Shown here: in pieces, positions 16,676-25,363 of the stretch
Position numbering within the stretch: the stretch's first letter is position 1
Layout: each line of letters starts with the position of its first letter
Assembly: GCA_045654245.1 (NCBI GenBank)
Contig: JAZOMX010000020.1
Coordinates: 68,528-132,527, forward strand
DNA: 64,000 nt
Reading direction: 5' to 3'
Source: UBA10677 sp045654245
GTDB taxonomy: Bacteria > Bacillota > Clostridia > Christensenellales > Pumilibacteraceae
Notes under the pieces: generated by a model
Database searches by the model: none
Seen by the model: only the letters and a program-made list of their open reading frames with translations
Told to the model about the DNA's origin: nothing
Made by a program: the position numbers and the translations under genes

Positions 16676-17158
16676 TTAGAGGTCGTCGTCCTCGTCTTCT
16701 TCCTCTTCGTCGTCCTCGTCGTCGAAGTCGTCGGGATTAACCTCGTCGAAATCGTCGTCGGGATTGTTGTCGTCGTACATTTCGTCATCTTCCTCTTCTT
16801 CCTCTTCGTCTTGAAGTTCGGAAAGCGAAATCTGTTTCATTTCCTCGTCGTCCTCTTCGGCAGGCTCTTCGTCGTATTGTTTCATCCAACTATCGTCGTT
16901 CTCGTCAATCGTTTCCTTATTTTCGCGTTCTCTTCTACGACAAGCCGAACACATATCCTCGTCCTCACGGATATAGTTGATTTTACAAACGGGACAAAGT
17001 TTCTCGTTGGCAAATTCATCATCCTCGGGAAGAAGGAAATCGCGCGCTACGAGACCTAATTCAGCCTTACAAACGAGACAGTAATCTTCTGATTCCTCAA
17101 TAAAATTAAGTTCGCATCTAGGACACATTTTGTATTTGGGTTTATTGTTCTCACTCAT
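16676..17158 (-). CDS. Two zinc knuckles with a long acidic tail, function unknown
   Basis: A 160-residue soluble protein. Two CxxC-x11-CxxC knuckles (Cys12, 15, 27, 30 and Cys55, 58, 70, 73) form probable zinc ribbons. From about residue 78 the sequence is nearly all Asp/Glu, ending in long acidic runs, reminiscent of the tail of RNA-polymerase delta or of nucleic-acid mimics. The two knuckles resemble one another, so the N-terminus may be an internal duplication. It is a single-gene unit with its own strong promoter (17214-17242) and terminator. I do not recognise a named family. Binding of RNA polymerase, ribosomes or nucleic-acid-binding proteins is only a guess. Confidence 0.75.
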   Translation of the reverse strand: MSENNKPKYKMCPRCELNFIEESEDYCLVCKAELGLVARDFLLPEDDEFANEKLCPVCKINYIREDEDMCSACRRRERENKETIDENDDSWMKQYDEEPAEEDDEEMKQISLSELQDEEEEEEDDEMYDDNNPDDDFDEVNPDDFDDEDDEEEEDEDDDL

Positions 17159-17213
17159 AATTTCTCTCCGTTGTTAATTAGCGTCAAAAAACGCTCTCGC
17201 TGATTACTGCAAT

Positions 17214-17242
17214 ATTATATGCAATCAACGATAATTTGTAAA
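17214..17242 (-). promoter_or_regulatory. Sigma-A promoter of the acidic zinc-ribbon gene
   Basis: Minus strand TTTACA (17237-17242), 17-bp spacer, TATAAT (17214-17219). The leader carries a small hairpin, AGCGT/ACGCT, before a GGAGAG ribosome site. Confidence 0.8.
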
Positions 17243-17269
17243 CTGTTTTTAAGGGTATTTTTAAGTTTT

Positions 17270-17794
17270 TTACGCTAAATCTATAACTTTTAGCCCTTTT
17301 TTTATCGCATAATCTCTCGTTGCTACCGTTCCACCGCTTTGAGTAAAACAAAGCGAGACTAAAACGGACGATTTATCTACCATATAGCGATTGCGCTTAA
17401 ACATACACCACTTACTATAATGCTCGGATACCATCGTTACGATATCCGCCTTATTCAATATATTATTATATCGCGCGTTCAGTTCCACGCTCCACCCTCT
17501 AGTTTGCTCAGGACAAGGCAAAGCGCACTCCAGTTTAATCTGCGGATACTTTTCTTTAAGCGACAATACGACACGAGCAAAGAGCATATCTCCGCCTTGA
17601 GCCATACCGCACACGAATAAGTCGTAGCCGTCTAGAACGAGTTTTTCTAGCGTTTCAAGCAATTTCCTTTCCACCGCTAAACAACGCTCGTCGTTCTCGT
17701 CAGTCCCCCAAGGTAACTTGTGCGGACGATTTCCCGTAAAACAGCAGGTTTTAGTCTCAAAAATATTTGCATTTTCGCCGTCTAAAAAATTCAT
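17270..17794 (-). CDS. SLOG-family protein (DUF1273/YpsA-like), leaderless
   Basis: A 174-residue Rossmannoid protein of the SLOG superfamily. CCFTGNRPHKLPWG (17-30), a GMAQGGD-type nucleotide loop (near 63-69) and the C-terminal SGGT (about 153-156) fit the DUF1273/YpsA branch. These proteins are thought to bind nucleotide-derived ligands, and YpsA affects cell division in some Firmicutes; the reaction is unknown. There is no ribosome-binding site: TATAAT lies exactly six bases before the ATG, so the mRNA should be leaderless. Its downstream neighbour is the acidic zinc-ribbon gene. Confidence 0.85.
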   Translation of the reverse strand: MNFLDGENANIFETKTCCFTGNRPHKLPWGTDENDERCLAVERKLLETLEKLVLDGYDLFVCGMAQGGDMLFARVVLSLKEKYPQIKLECALPCPEQTRGWSVELNARYNNILNKADIVTMVSEHYSKWCMFKRNRYMVDKSSVLVSLCFTQSGGTVATRDYAIKKGLKVIDLA

Positions 17795-17800
17795 AGGCGC

Positions 17801-17829
17801 ATTATACCATATAAATATATTTTTTGCAA
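17801..17829 (-). promoter_or_regulatory. Sigma-A promoter giving a leaderless SLOG mRNA
   Basis: Minus strand TTGCAA (17824-17829), 17-bp spacer, TATAAT (17801-17806), then GCGCCT and the ATG. With the usual 6-7-base -10 to start distance, transcription begins at the A of the ATG. Confidence 0.75.
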
Positions 17830-17830
17830 T

Positions 17831-17871
17831 AAAAAAACGCTACTAATATTTTTATCTTTCAGTAGCGTTTT
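17831..17871 (-). terminator. Terminator after the PHP phosphatase gene
   Basis: Arms AAAACGCTACT and AGTAGCGTTTT with a 16-nt A/T-rich loop and T tracts on both sides. It sits just upstream of the SLOG promoter. Confidence 0.8.
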
Positions 17872-17915
17872 ATTTATTCATACAATTTTATTTTTCAACT
17901 AAACAAAACCGTCTT

Positions 17916-18710
17916 TTACCTATTAAACAGTTTTAGCGTGGGATTTTTCTCAAAATTAAGATTATATTTTTCCACCAAAGCGAGCATTTTGGGAATAGAC
18001 TCGCCGTCGTAAGCGGAAAGAGCGTCGTGAGCGTCAAAGCCATAAACGACCTTAACTCCCGTTTCGCCTGCAAGACGCCAAAATTTTTCGTTGGGATAAT
18101 GACGATGCGAGCGTATTCCAAGACAGTTGATTTCGACGTACACTCCGTTTTCGATACACGCGTTGCAAATTCTTAGCATTTCTCTATGGTAAATCTGCTC
18201 GTCCCCTACGAAATTTATGTGGTCGGGGTGCGCCACGATACTAATATAGCCCGAATTTACCGCCTCAACTACGGCGTCAACCGCTTTAATTAGGCGTTCT
18301 TCGTCGTCGAACGGCTCGAAAGCATTGATAAATTCAAGCCCGTTTGGGTCGTCTTTTCTATCCGTATTGATAAAATGCTGACCCAAAATAAAGTATTCAG
18401 CACCGTTTAAGAGCGCATAGGAAACGATATCGCCAAAATACGACGAAAGGTTTTCCATTTCAAAGCCGATATAAATCTCGATTTTATCCTTATACTCTTC
18501 TCGCAGGGCTTTAAGCGTATCGAAATAGTCCTTAACCATATTAGTTTGAACTCTATGTCCCGCCTCGTAACCGTCGGCGTGACGAAAGGGGTTATGGTCG
18601 GAAAATCCCATTTTCTTAATTCCACACGAAATTGCGCGCTCTATATATTCTCTTTCAGTTCCAGTTGCGTGACCGCACCTAAAAGTATGCGTATGATAAT
18701 TGTAGTCCAT
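17916..18710 (-). CDS. PHP-domain histidinol-phosphatase-like protein
   Basis: A 264-residue PHP-fold metal phosphatase. The first motif NYHTHTFRCGHA (His6, His8) and SDHN (38-41) bind the catalytic metals; GQHFI, VAHPDH and GFDAHD supply further ligands. This set matches HisK-type histidinol-phosphatases, although related PHP enzymes act on other phosphoesters. No histidine biosynthesis gene is nearby. It begins 12 bp after the rsmA stop and appears to be co-transcribed with it; its own ribosome site is weak. Confidence 0.8.
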   Translation of the reverse strand: MDYNYHTHTFRCGHATGTEREYIERAISCGIKKMGFSDHNPFRHADGYEAGHRVQTNMVKDYFDTLKALREEYKDKIEIYIGFEMENLSSYFGDIVSYALLNGAEYFILGQHFINTDRKDDPNGLEFINAFEPFDDEERLIKAVDAVVEAVNSGYISIVAHPDHINFVGDEQIYHREMLRICNACIENGVYVEINCLGIRSHRHYPNEKFWRLAGETGVKVVYGFDAHDALSAYDGESIPKMLALVEKYNLNFEKNPTLKLFNR

Positions 18711-18722
18711 ATCCGTAATAAA

Positions 18723-19556
18723 TTATTTACTCTTCTTCTCAACGATAGCGTCGGCAAGGCGGAAAAAGTCCTCCTTCGAGAGTTCTTCCGCTCTAACTTT
18801 ATCGCTAAAACCAAGCGAAACTAATAGTTCGCTAGCCTCCGTTTTACTTATTCCATATCCAGCCGAAAGATTGTTTACTAGCGTTTTTCTCTTCATTAAA
18901 AACGCCTTTTTTATAAGTTCGTAAAGCGTTCTCTCGTCACGAACAGGAGGTTTGCCTTTAAGCGTTATGCGTACGATTGCGCTATCCACGTTAGGTGGTG
19001 GCAAAAACATATCACGCTTAACTATTCTCGTAATTTCTGCATCCGCTCTAACCGCTACGGACACCGAAAGTGCGCCGTAATCGCCTTTCTTTTCGGTAGC
19101 GCAAATTCGCTCGGCAACCTCTTTTTGCACCATTACAGTTATGCTAGACGGCGGATTTTCACGCTCTAGGAACATAAACAGTAACGGCGTTGTGATATAG
19201 TACGGTAAGTTTGCAACGACCTTATAGTTTTTGCCCGTAATCGCATCTAGTTGCTCGTCGCTCCACTTGGTAATATCGTCCATAATTAACGAGCAATTAT
19301 CAAACGGAGCGAGCGTTTCACCCAAAATAGGCTCTAGCGAGCGGTCAATTTCAAACGCAATTACCTTGCTTGCGTGACGGCACAAACTTCTCGTAAGCGT
19401 ACCTGCGCCCGCGCCGATTTCAAGAACGGTGTCGCCCTCGCCAAGCGAAGCGTCTTTTGCAATCTCGTCTAGCAAGTTCTCGTCCGTGATAAAGTTTTGT
19501 CCGTATTTTTTGGAAAAGGAAAAACCGTATTTTTTCAAAAGTGATAATATGTCCAT
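18723..19556 (-). CDS. rsmA: 16S rRNA (adenine(1518)-N6/adenine(1519)-N6) dimethyltransferase
   Basis: A 277-residue KsgA-type methyltransferase that dimethylates two adenines in helix 45. GQNFITDENLLDEI (about 19-32), the SAM loop EIGAGAGTLT (about 47-56) and the catalytic NLPYYITTP (about 115-123) are present. I favour the ATG at 19554-19556, with GGAG about 12 bases upstream; a TTG seven codons earlier is an alternative. No clear promoter was found in the 138-bp gap before it. Confidence 0.95.
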   Translation of the reverse strand: MDILSLLKKYGFSFSKKYGQNFITDENLLDEIAKDASLGEGDTVLEIGAGAGTLTRSLCRHASKVIAFEIDRSLEPILGETLAPFDNCSLIMDDITKWSDEQLDAITGKNYKVVANLPYYITTPLLFMFLERENPPSSITVMVQKEVAERICATEKKGDYGALSVSVAVRADAEITRIVKRDMFLPPPNVDSAIVRITLKGKPPVRDERTLYELIKKAFLMKRKTLVNNLSAGYGISKTEASELLVSLGFSDKVRAEELSKEDFFRLADAIVEKKSK

Positions 19557-19658
19557 ATCAGCATATTTCTCCGTCAATCAACAACACTCTTTAAGAACTC
19601 TATTCCTCTAAAAGTGATTCGTACTGTCCTTTTACTCCAAACTGTTTGACAGTAAAAG

Positions 19659-19693
19659 TAAAACGGCCTACGCTCTCCGTAAGCCGTTTTTTG
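19659..19693 (-). terminator. Terminator after rpsI
   Basis: Arms AAAACGGC-TACG and CGTA-GCCGTTTT, each interrupted by one mismatch, ending the rplM-rpsI unit. Confidence 0.75.
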
Positions 19694-19715
19694 TTCAATA
19701 ATAACCCAAAGCAGA

Positions 19716-20117
19716 TTATCTCTTGGAGAACTGAGGAGCACGACGTGCTTTCTTCAAGCCGTACTTCTTTCTTTCCTTCATTCTCGGGTCACGAGTAAGG
19801 AATCCAGCCTTCTTAATCTCTGCCTTATATCCTGCGTCAGCAACTACGAGCGCGCGTGCGATACCGTGACGGATTGCGCCAGCCTGACCAGAAAGTCCAC
19901 CACCCTTAACGTTTACGAAAACGTCGAATTTCTCAGCCGTGTTCGTGAGTGCGAGAGGTTGGTTAACGATAAGTTTTAGCGTGTCAAGACCAAAATAGTC
20001 GTCAATGCTACGCTTGTTGATGTTGATAGTGCCGTTACCGGGAACGAGACGAACTCTTGCAATAGCCTTTTTGCGTCTGCCGGTACCCCAATATTGTAAT
20101 TTCTTCTTAACTGCCAT
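19716..20117 (-). CDS. rpsI: 30S ribosomal protein S9
   Basis: A 133-residue ribosomal protein of normal length. GRRKKAIARVRL near the N-terminus and the C-terminal KKARRAPQFSKR, whose last Arg reaches the P-site tRNA, identify it. It follows rplM by 2 bp. Confidence 0.98.
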   Translation of the reverse strand: MAVKKKLQYWGTGRRKKAIARVRLVPGNGTININKRSIDDYFGLDTLKLIVNQPLALTNTAEKFDVFVNVKGGGLSGQAGAIRHGIARALVVADAGYKAEIKKAGFLTRDPRMKERKKYGLKKARRAPQFSKR

Positions 20118-20119
20118 AA

Positions 20120-20563
20120 TTAGTTATACCTCTTTACAAGATTTAAAACTTCGGGTTGCTGTGCCTCGTGATTGTGCTCCGCACCCTTGTAAATGCGTAC
20201 CTTCTTAAGCATCTTTCTTCCAAGTGCGTTCTTGGGGAGCATACCCTTAATAGCAAGGTAAAGTGCTTCGTCGCTCTTCTCTGCCATTAATTTCTTGTAC
20301 TGAATGCTCTTAAGTCCGCCCATATAAAGAGTATGATGTCTCTTATACTTGTCCTCAAGTTTGTTTCCGGTAACAACAATCTTGTCCGAATTGATTACGA
20401 TAACGAAATCTCCACAGTCCACGTTAGGAGTAAAGGTGGGCTTGTTCTTACCACGAAGAACAGCGGCAACCTGACTCGCAAGACGACCCATAGTCATATC
20501 GGTAGCGTCAACGAGGTACCATTTTCTGGAGATATTCTGCTCATTAGCCATAAAAGTTTTCAC
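20120..20563 (-). CDS. rplM: 50S ribosomal protein L13
   Basis: A 147-residue ribosomal protein. ISRKWYLVDATDMTMGRLAS and IKGMLPKNALGRKM are the family signatures. I chose the GTG at 20561-20563 (protein beginning MKTFMANEQ) because GAGGA lies 8-10 bases upstream, and MKTFMA-type starts are usual in Clostridia; an ATG four codons later is the alternative. It heads the rplM-rpsI operon behind a long leader. Confidence 0.97.
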   Translation of the reverse strand: MKTFMANEQNISRKWYLVDATDMTMGRLASQVAAVLRGKNKPTFTPNVDCGDFVIVINSDKIVVTGNKLEDKYKRHHTLYMGGLKSIQYKKLMAEKSDEALYLAIKGMLPKNALGRKMLKKVRIYKGAEHNHEAQQPEVLNLVKRYN

Positions 20564-20716
20564 TGTAAATATCCTCAAAATAAATTAAATTTTTTGCGCG
20601 CGCCTCGTCCGTTTCACGCCGTACGAAACACTCGTCTTTCATCAAGAGAAAAAGCCGTTTGCCGTTAAGGGGCTAACTTTTCGGGCAAAACAAATTACAC
20701 CTTTTCCCAAGATGCC
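20564..20716 (-). ncRNA. L13-type ribosomal protein leader (probable autoregulatory)
   Basis: About 150 nt of untranslated leader between the promoter and rplM. It contains at least two hairpins: AGCC/GGCT enclosing an A/C-rich loop, and GTTTC/GAAAC (about 20610-20630). A conserved L13 leader that binds L13 is known in low-GC Gram-positives. I cannot align it to the family model by eye, so this is assigned by position, length and structure. Confidence 0.5.
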
Positions 20717-20721
20717 TATAT

Positions 20722-20750
20722 ATTTTACTATACGACAAAGTTTATGTCAA
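20722..20750 (-). promoter_or_regulatory. Sigma-A promoter of rplM-rpsI
   Basis: Minus strand TTGACA (20745-20750, perfect), 17-bp spacer, TAAAAT (20722-20727). Confidence 0.85.
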
Positions 20751-20788
20751 GCAATTTTTAGTAGTTTTTGCTATAAAAACACTCTTTT

Positions 20789-22417
20789 TTACTCTTTTTG
20801 CGCAATTAAGCGATTAATTTTTTGTCTAAAGTTTTTGTGCCATACTGCGTCGCGCGGATACTCGGTATATCCCCGTACTCCCTCAGCGTGGAGCAAGGTC
20901 AAAACTTCTTCTCTTCCGATTTTTTTCTCGAGAGCAATAAGCGCAAGCCTGTCTTGAATACCCTCGTAGAACACCTCGAGACGAAGAGAATCTAGCGCAC
21001 CCGTCATACCGGGATAAACAACGAAACTATCGCCAGAGGGAAAATATCCTCTTGCATCCGTTTCAAGGAAAGGATTTAAGGCGTGGCGTGAATACTGTCC
21101 GTTATAGAAGTTAAAACCCCAGTGGAGAAAACCTTTTCTATTCGTTTCGTACAGTTGGAATCCTAAAATTCTATTTCGTTGCGACGGCATATTCAAAAAG
21201 CGGTTAGGCTTATATTTATTTACGGGGTGACAGCAATAGTACACCCAAAATTCGTCGCCAAGTTCGTCGGCGTCGTCTATATGCGCTAAGCCGATTACGG
21301 GGTAATCAAGCCCTAGCGCATTAGTTTTATCACCCGACGCATCCATAATCTTATAATCACGAATTAGCGAGCGAATAAAGTTGTAAACCTTCTTAAAGTC
21401 CTCGTAATGTTCTTTTTGCGGTTCGTCGGAAATATGGAATAAAGTAATCTTATCCACGCCTTTTGCCTTTAAGAACTTATCAAGCGCCGGTAAAAATTGC
21501 GAAAGAAAGTTTTGGTAATCCTCGCCGAACGAACAGGTTTCCCAACCAAAAATACGCTCGTATCCATTTTCGGTAGTCGCCATAATTTTAGGACAACTTC
21601 TTCCGCCCCATTGAGTAGCAAGATGCGACATCTCCAAATATTTGACGCCACGCTCGAGCGCAAAGTCAATAAAGTAGTCGAGCAACGAAAAGTCAAACGA
21701 ATAATCTTTACCCTTTCTCGTTATGCCAACGAGTTGAGCCGTAATTCTTTCTCCGCCGTCGTAAGTATCAAGCGCAGGCGTAAAAATAGGCGTATATAAT
21801 ACCGTTAAACCGTGTTCAACCGCAGTTCTTAAAAACGAATCGAAATAGCCGTAAAATTCCTCGCTAAAAACTTCGGTTCGATACTCTCTAGCAATTCCAT
21901 CATAATGCATCCAGTTCGTATACATAAGGTCGTTTTCGGGCAATACGGAGTCTAAAACCTCGAGCGAGTAACTACACTCTGCGCTTACCCCCGTGTAGTC
22001 CACGAACTTAAAAGTGATTTTATGTTCGCCTACGGGCAATCCCTCTTTTGCGTGTACCGTTACCCAAAAAGCGTTGTTTTGATATCCTTTAAGCCCAAAA
22101 TTAACACCGTTTAACGGCATTAAAACATCTGGATATAACCTAGCGTCCTCGCCTGGCTTAAAAATAACGAAATCGTCGCTATCGTGGTAATTATTAGCCG
22201 TTCCAGGAACGCAAAGCGTCATTCTAACGGAAACGAATTCTTTAATATCGCTCTCTACCGTCATAACGCAAACGCTGGTAGGTTCTGCGTCATTATACAA
22301 ATTCACTTGGAAATTGTAGCGTTCGTTTTTAAGCATACACCCGCTCTCTTCCACTAGCGTAGGAGTAACCTGCGGAAAGATTTTTTCAAGCGAAGAATAA
22401 GTTTTTGCAGTAATCAT
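20789..22417 (-). CDS. DUF4091 protein (glycoside-hydrolase-like)
   Basis: A 542-residue cytoplasmic protein without signal peptide. The N-terminal half is a beta-sandwich (NVNYND-type strands, PVGEHKITF), the C-terminal half a barrel ending in the DUF4091 region: FLHWGFNFYNG, then SLRLEVFYEGIQDRLALIALE. DUF4091 proteins occur in glycan-use loci and are thought to be glycosidases, but their specificity is unknown. TNWMHYDGIA and HISDEP probably lie at the active-site face. It is downstream of the propeller lipoprotein, separated by an intercistronic hairpin. No clear terminator follows. Confidence 0.8.
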   Translation of the reverse strand: MITAKTYSSLEKIFPQVTPTLVEESGCMLKNERYNFQVNLYNDAEPTSVCVMTVESDIKEFVSVRMTLCVPGTANNYHDSDDFVIFKPGEDARLYPDVLMPLNGVNFGLKGYQNNAFWVTVHAKEGLPVGEHKITFKFVDYTGVSAECSYSLEVLDSVLPENDLMYTNWMHYDGIAREYRTEVFSEEFYGYFDSFLRTAVEHGLTVLYTPIFTPALDTYDGGERITAQLVGITRKGKDYSFDFSLLDYFIDFALERGVKYLEMSHLATQWGGRSCPKIMATTENGYERIFGWETCSFGEDYQNFLSQFLPALDKFLKAKGVDKITLFHISDEPQKEHYEDFKKVYNFIRSLIRDYKIMDASGDKTNALGLDYPVIGLAHIDDADELGDEFWVYYCCHPVNKYKPNRFLNMPSQRNRILGFQLYETNRKGFLHWGFNFYNGQYSRHALNPFLETDARGYFPSGDSFVVYPGMTGALDSLRLEVFYEGIQDRLALIALEKKIGREEVLTLLHAEGVRGYTEYPRDAVWHKNFRQKINRLIAQKE

Positions 22418-22435
22418 TTTTACCTCCGTATATTA

Positions 22436-22471
22436 TTAAAGCGATTATCCAAAAATGAAAAATCGCTTTAA
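22436..22471 (-). other. Intercistronic hairpin between lipoprotein and DUF4091 genes
   Basis: Perfect 11-bp arms TTAAAGCGATT (22436-22446) and AATCGCTTTAA (22461-22471) with a 14-nt loop. No T tract follows on the minus strand (TAATATACGGAGG instead), so it is more likely an RNA processing/stability element than a terminator. Confidence 0.6.
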
Positions 22472-22492
22472 CCATATCTTTATTTAATTTTA

Positions 22493-24328
22493 TTACGCGT
22501 TAGCGTTAGGGTCAACAATCGTAAGGTCGAAAGTAACGCTCTTGCCGTCGTACTTTACGGTAACGGTGGATGCGCCTGCAGTAGAACTGCTAAATCCAGA
22601 AAGCATATCCTCGGTTACTTTAATCTCGACGTTAGAAGGACGATTACCCTCGCTATCAGCATAAGGAACAGCCTCTACGATTAATCCGGTAATATCGAGT
22701 TTTTCGCCGATATTGTAAGTCGTCTTAGTGGGTTTTGCAACTACCACGAGCGACTCGGTAGTAGAAATCTTGTCGTCAGGACCAAGTTTACCGATAAAGT
22801 GTCTGTTCTCTCTTCCTTCAAGTCCGTTTACGTCGTAAACAAAAGTGTAAGCGGTAACGTTATCGTTTACGTTGCCGAAGAAGAAGAGGTATTCGCCAAC
22901 GAGGTCAGCGCCGAAAGTTCCTTGCGTTACGGAAGAAACGATAGTGTCCGAAGTAATTCCCTCGTTGTAATTAATCTTCTTAAGAACGGAGTCTGCAATA
23001 TAGTAAAGCGTGTTACCGTCGTAAGACGAATAAGTAATCGCCGTAGCGGTAGCAATCGTTCCTTTAAGCACGCCTGCAACGTAGAGCGTACTGGTTACGG
23101 TGCTTTGCTCCTGCTCGCCAGACTGATTAGTACTAGAAGATGCTTTCGTCGTAGTGATTACGTTTACGGCGTTTTTGTTATGCTTACCGAATTCATATCC
23201 GGGTGCAAACGCAAATACTTCAAGGTTGTTAAGTCCGCTTACGGAAAGAATCAACTCGTCGATATTTTCAGCGTTAGCGTTGTTTGCGTCCTCTCTGTAC
23301 GCCTTATCTGCGCAAAGTGCGGTGTGAAGGTTCGTAGCGTAGAGCATACTCTCCGTAGAGAAGTTCTTGGGTTGACGGTAGAAAAGATATCCGTCTCTCA
23401 TACCCTCGAGTTTATAATCGCTCTTGCCGTCCGCAGCAAAAACAGTTCTGCTACTTCCGTCGGGACGAATAAACTCAAGTACCTCGCCGGAAGGAATAGC
23501 ATCATCCTTAGTTGCAGGTCTTTCAAAGACGATAAAGTCGTAAATCGTGTTTTCCGAAATACCTTTATAGTAAACGGGCTTAGTTCCCATAACTGCGCTA
23601 GTTACGTTCTCGGCAATCTTAATCGTATCTTGTTTCTTGCCCGATTTTTTGTTAATCTTTACGGAAATAAGGTCAGTTCCGTCAAGCACGGTAAGATAAA
23701 CGCTGTTGCCAACCGAATAAAACATATACGGAGAAGACGCGCTGTTATTAACGGTGGTGTAAATCTTCTGCGTTTTTTTGCCGTCGAGCGTCATACGGAA
23801 GAAATCAGTCTTTTCATACTGAACTGCACCGAGTTTATTCTTATTGTTGTTGGGGCTCGCATAGTACATACAGTTGTCGAAAATGAAAATTCCACCACCG
23901 CTGTAAGACTGCGTTCCAACCGTTTTGGGCGCAACCGCTTGAACGTCGATTACGTTCGTATCGTCGTTTTTATAGTCTTTTTCAACGTGCGAAACGAAGT
24001 CAAGACCAGTCGTATCGTTTTCGGGGAGTTTTACAACGAACTCACTACCGTTCTTCTCGCCCTTAAGTTCAGCACGATAAACGGCGCCCTTAACTACGCT
24101 ACCGAACTCGTTTTTAGTTCCGTCGCTATCCGTAAATCCACGGTCACCGTTAATGAAATAAACGTAGTTTCCATATTGAACCGCACTACCGCCTTGGCTA
24201 GTAACGGTGTAGGAAATATCTTGTTTACCCTCAATCTTTACTTTTCCGTAGTTATCTCCGCTACAACCCGCAAAAGCCGTAAGGCACATTACGATTGCAA
24301 CTGCGATAACGATAATCTTTTTTAACAT
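22493..24328 (-). CDS. Lipoprotein with beta-propeller-like body and C-terminal Ig-like domain
   Basis: A 611-residue surface lipoprotein. The signal ends TAFAGC, then a long repeat-rich region (about 30-510) with strands ending in YYA, LYYIAD and YLFFFG, resembling DUF5050-type propellers. The last 85 residues (TKTTYNIGEKLDITGLIVEA onward) are a bacterial Ig-like (Big_3) domain. The start at 24326-24328 is preceded by TTGGAG. It is the first gene of a two-gene unit with the DUF4091 protein. It may bind a cell-surface or extracellular ligand; function unknown. Confidence 0.75.
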   Translation of the reverse strand: MLKKIIVIAVAIVMCLTAFAGCSGDNYGKVKIEGKQDISYTVTSQGGSAVQYGNYVYFINGDRGFTDSDGTKNEFGSVVKGAVYRAELKGEKNGSEFVVKLPENDTTGLDFVSHVEKDYKNDDTNVIDVQAVAPKTVGTQSYSGGGIFIFDNCMYYASPNNNKNKLGAVQYEKTDFFRMTLDGKKTQKIYTTVNNSASSPYMFYSVGNSVYLTVLDGTDLISVKINKKSGKKQDTIKIAENVTSAVMGTKPVYYKGISENTIYDFIVFERPATKDDAIPSGEVLEFIRPDGSSRTVFAADGKSDYKLEGMRDGYLFYRQPKNFSTESMLYATNLHTALCADKAYREDANNANAENIDELILSVSGLNNLEVFAFAPGYEFGKHNKNAVNVITTTKASSSTNQSGEQEQSTVTSTLYVAGVLKGTIATATAITYSSYDGNTLYYIADSVLKKINYNEGITSDTIVSSVTQGTFGADLVGEYLFFFGNVNDNVTAYTFVYDVNGLEGRENRHFIGKLGPDDKISTTESLVVVAKPTKTTYNIGEKLDITGLIVEAVPYADSEGNRPSNVEIKVTEDMLSGFSSSTAGASTVTVKYDGKSVTFDLTIVDPNANA

Positions 24329-24360
24329 TGCAAAGTACTCCAAAATACTAATCAGCCTAT

Positions 24361-24389
24361 ATTATAACCTAAATAGTAATTTTCGTCAA
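24361..24389 (-). promoter_or_regulatory. Sigma-A promoter of the propeller lipoprotein
   Basis: Minus strand TTGACG (24384-24389), 17-bp spacer, TATAAT (24361-24366). Confidence 0.85.
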
Positions 24390-24447
24390 CCGTTTACGAT
24401 ATTAAGGAAAAATTTTTCGTGGCTACTTGCTCATTTTTCCTTAATAT

Positions 24448-25332
24448 TTATTCCCTTTTTATCGTTTCACCCGTTTTAGCGCATTGATATAGTATCCAGT
24501 AACCTTTACCGTGGGGCTCTCTTACCGAAATAGGTAACCATTGAGTATATCCACTCTCGGCTATCGGTGGACGAGACGAATACACTCCCGGCAAACCGTA
24601 ACATATATAATCGGGCGATTCGCCGATTAGCCCCACGATATAATGCCTACTCTCGTCGTAACTAACTTTTACCCACTTCGTTTGAGGCAAAAGTGATTGT
24701 AGCGTTTCCTCACGCTCGCCGACGGAAAAAAGTTTATCGATACTCTCTTTGTTCTTCTCGTAGAAGGTCATTTTTCTACCCTCGACCTCTTTAACTTCCG
24801 CCGTGATTTCCTCTTTATCTACGCTTTCGCTAATCAAAACCGTCGCAATTTCCTCTTTATCTACGCTTTCGGGAAAGTAGTTTTCCGTCGCAACTTTGTT
24901 ATCCTCGTACCCTTCCCCCGTAGGAAAAATATCCGTAACGATGGCGCGAACTTCACTCGTCTCCTCCTCACGGCTAATATCATCCTCTTTCTCGCTCTTC
25001 GCATTTTCACTCCACTTAGGAAAATTTCCCGTCCACAATCTTTCTTTATTAAGCGTACCGTACATAACGACTTCGCCGTCGCTTCGACATACCGAAAAAT
25101 GCGTTTTATCAAAGTCGAGAGTGGGCGCAAGCGTAAACTTATACGGAGGCTCGGGCGGGAACGGATAATGCTCTACCACGCCGAAACAAAGCGTCGATAG
25201 TGCGTAGCGTGATTTTTCCAGCCCAAAAACAACTAGCGACGCCGTTACGCCATCGTCGTTTCGCTCTAGTTTAAGAGTGCCTTTCGTCACTCCATATAGC
25301 GACAATACCACCATTTTTCTTTCAATGACCAT
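24448..25332 (-). CDS. Unknown 294-residue protein, possible sporulation gene
   Basis: No signal peptide or membrane segment. The N-terminal 105 residues look beta-rich; the middle (105-180) is acidic and low-complexity, with a 14-residue repeat containing ESVDKEEI; the C-terminal 110 residues (from about FYEKNKESIDKLF) form a second domain ending QWLPISVREPHGKGYWILYQ. Clostridial proteins with a similar C-terminus exist in my memory, but I know no function. A sigma-E-like promoter (25364-25392) lies 40 bp upstream and GGGAGAGAG precedes the ATG. Single-gene unit. Confidence 0.7.
   Translation of the reverse strand: MVIERKMVVLSLYGVTKGTLKLERNDDGVTASLVVFGLEKSRYALSTLCFGVVEHYPFPPEPPYKFTLAPTLDFDKTHFSVCRSDGEVVMYGTLNKERLWTGNFPKWSENAKSEKEDDISREEETSEVRAIVTDIFPTGEGYEDNKVATENYFPESVDKEEIATVLISESVDKEEITAEVKEVEGRKMTFYEKNKESIDKLFSVGEREETLQSLLPQTKWVKVSYDESRHYIVGLIGESPDYICYGLPGVYSSRPPIAESGYTQWLPISVREPHGKGYWILYQCAKTGETIKRE
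24806..24871 (-). repeat. 24-nt direct repeat inside the unknown gene
   Basis: The unit ATTTCCTCTTTATCTACGCT (plus TTCG) occurs at 24806-24829 and 24848-24871, a 42-bp period that encodes the ESVDKEEI repeat. Likely slippage-prone. Confidence 0.8.
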
Positions 25333-25363
25333 ACGAACTCTCTCCCTAAAAACGGAATAATTA

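Noticed and set aside
22799..24325. A 508-codon open frame on the plus strand opposite the propeller lipoprotein
   Set aside because: Low-complexity Val/Arg/Ser-rich translation with no domain; the minus-strand frame has promoter, ribosome site, signal peptide and Ig-like domain.
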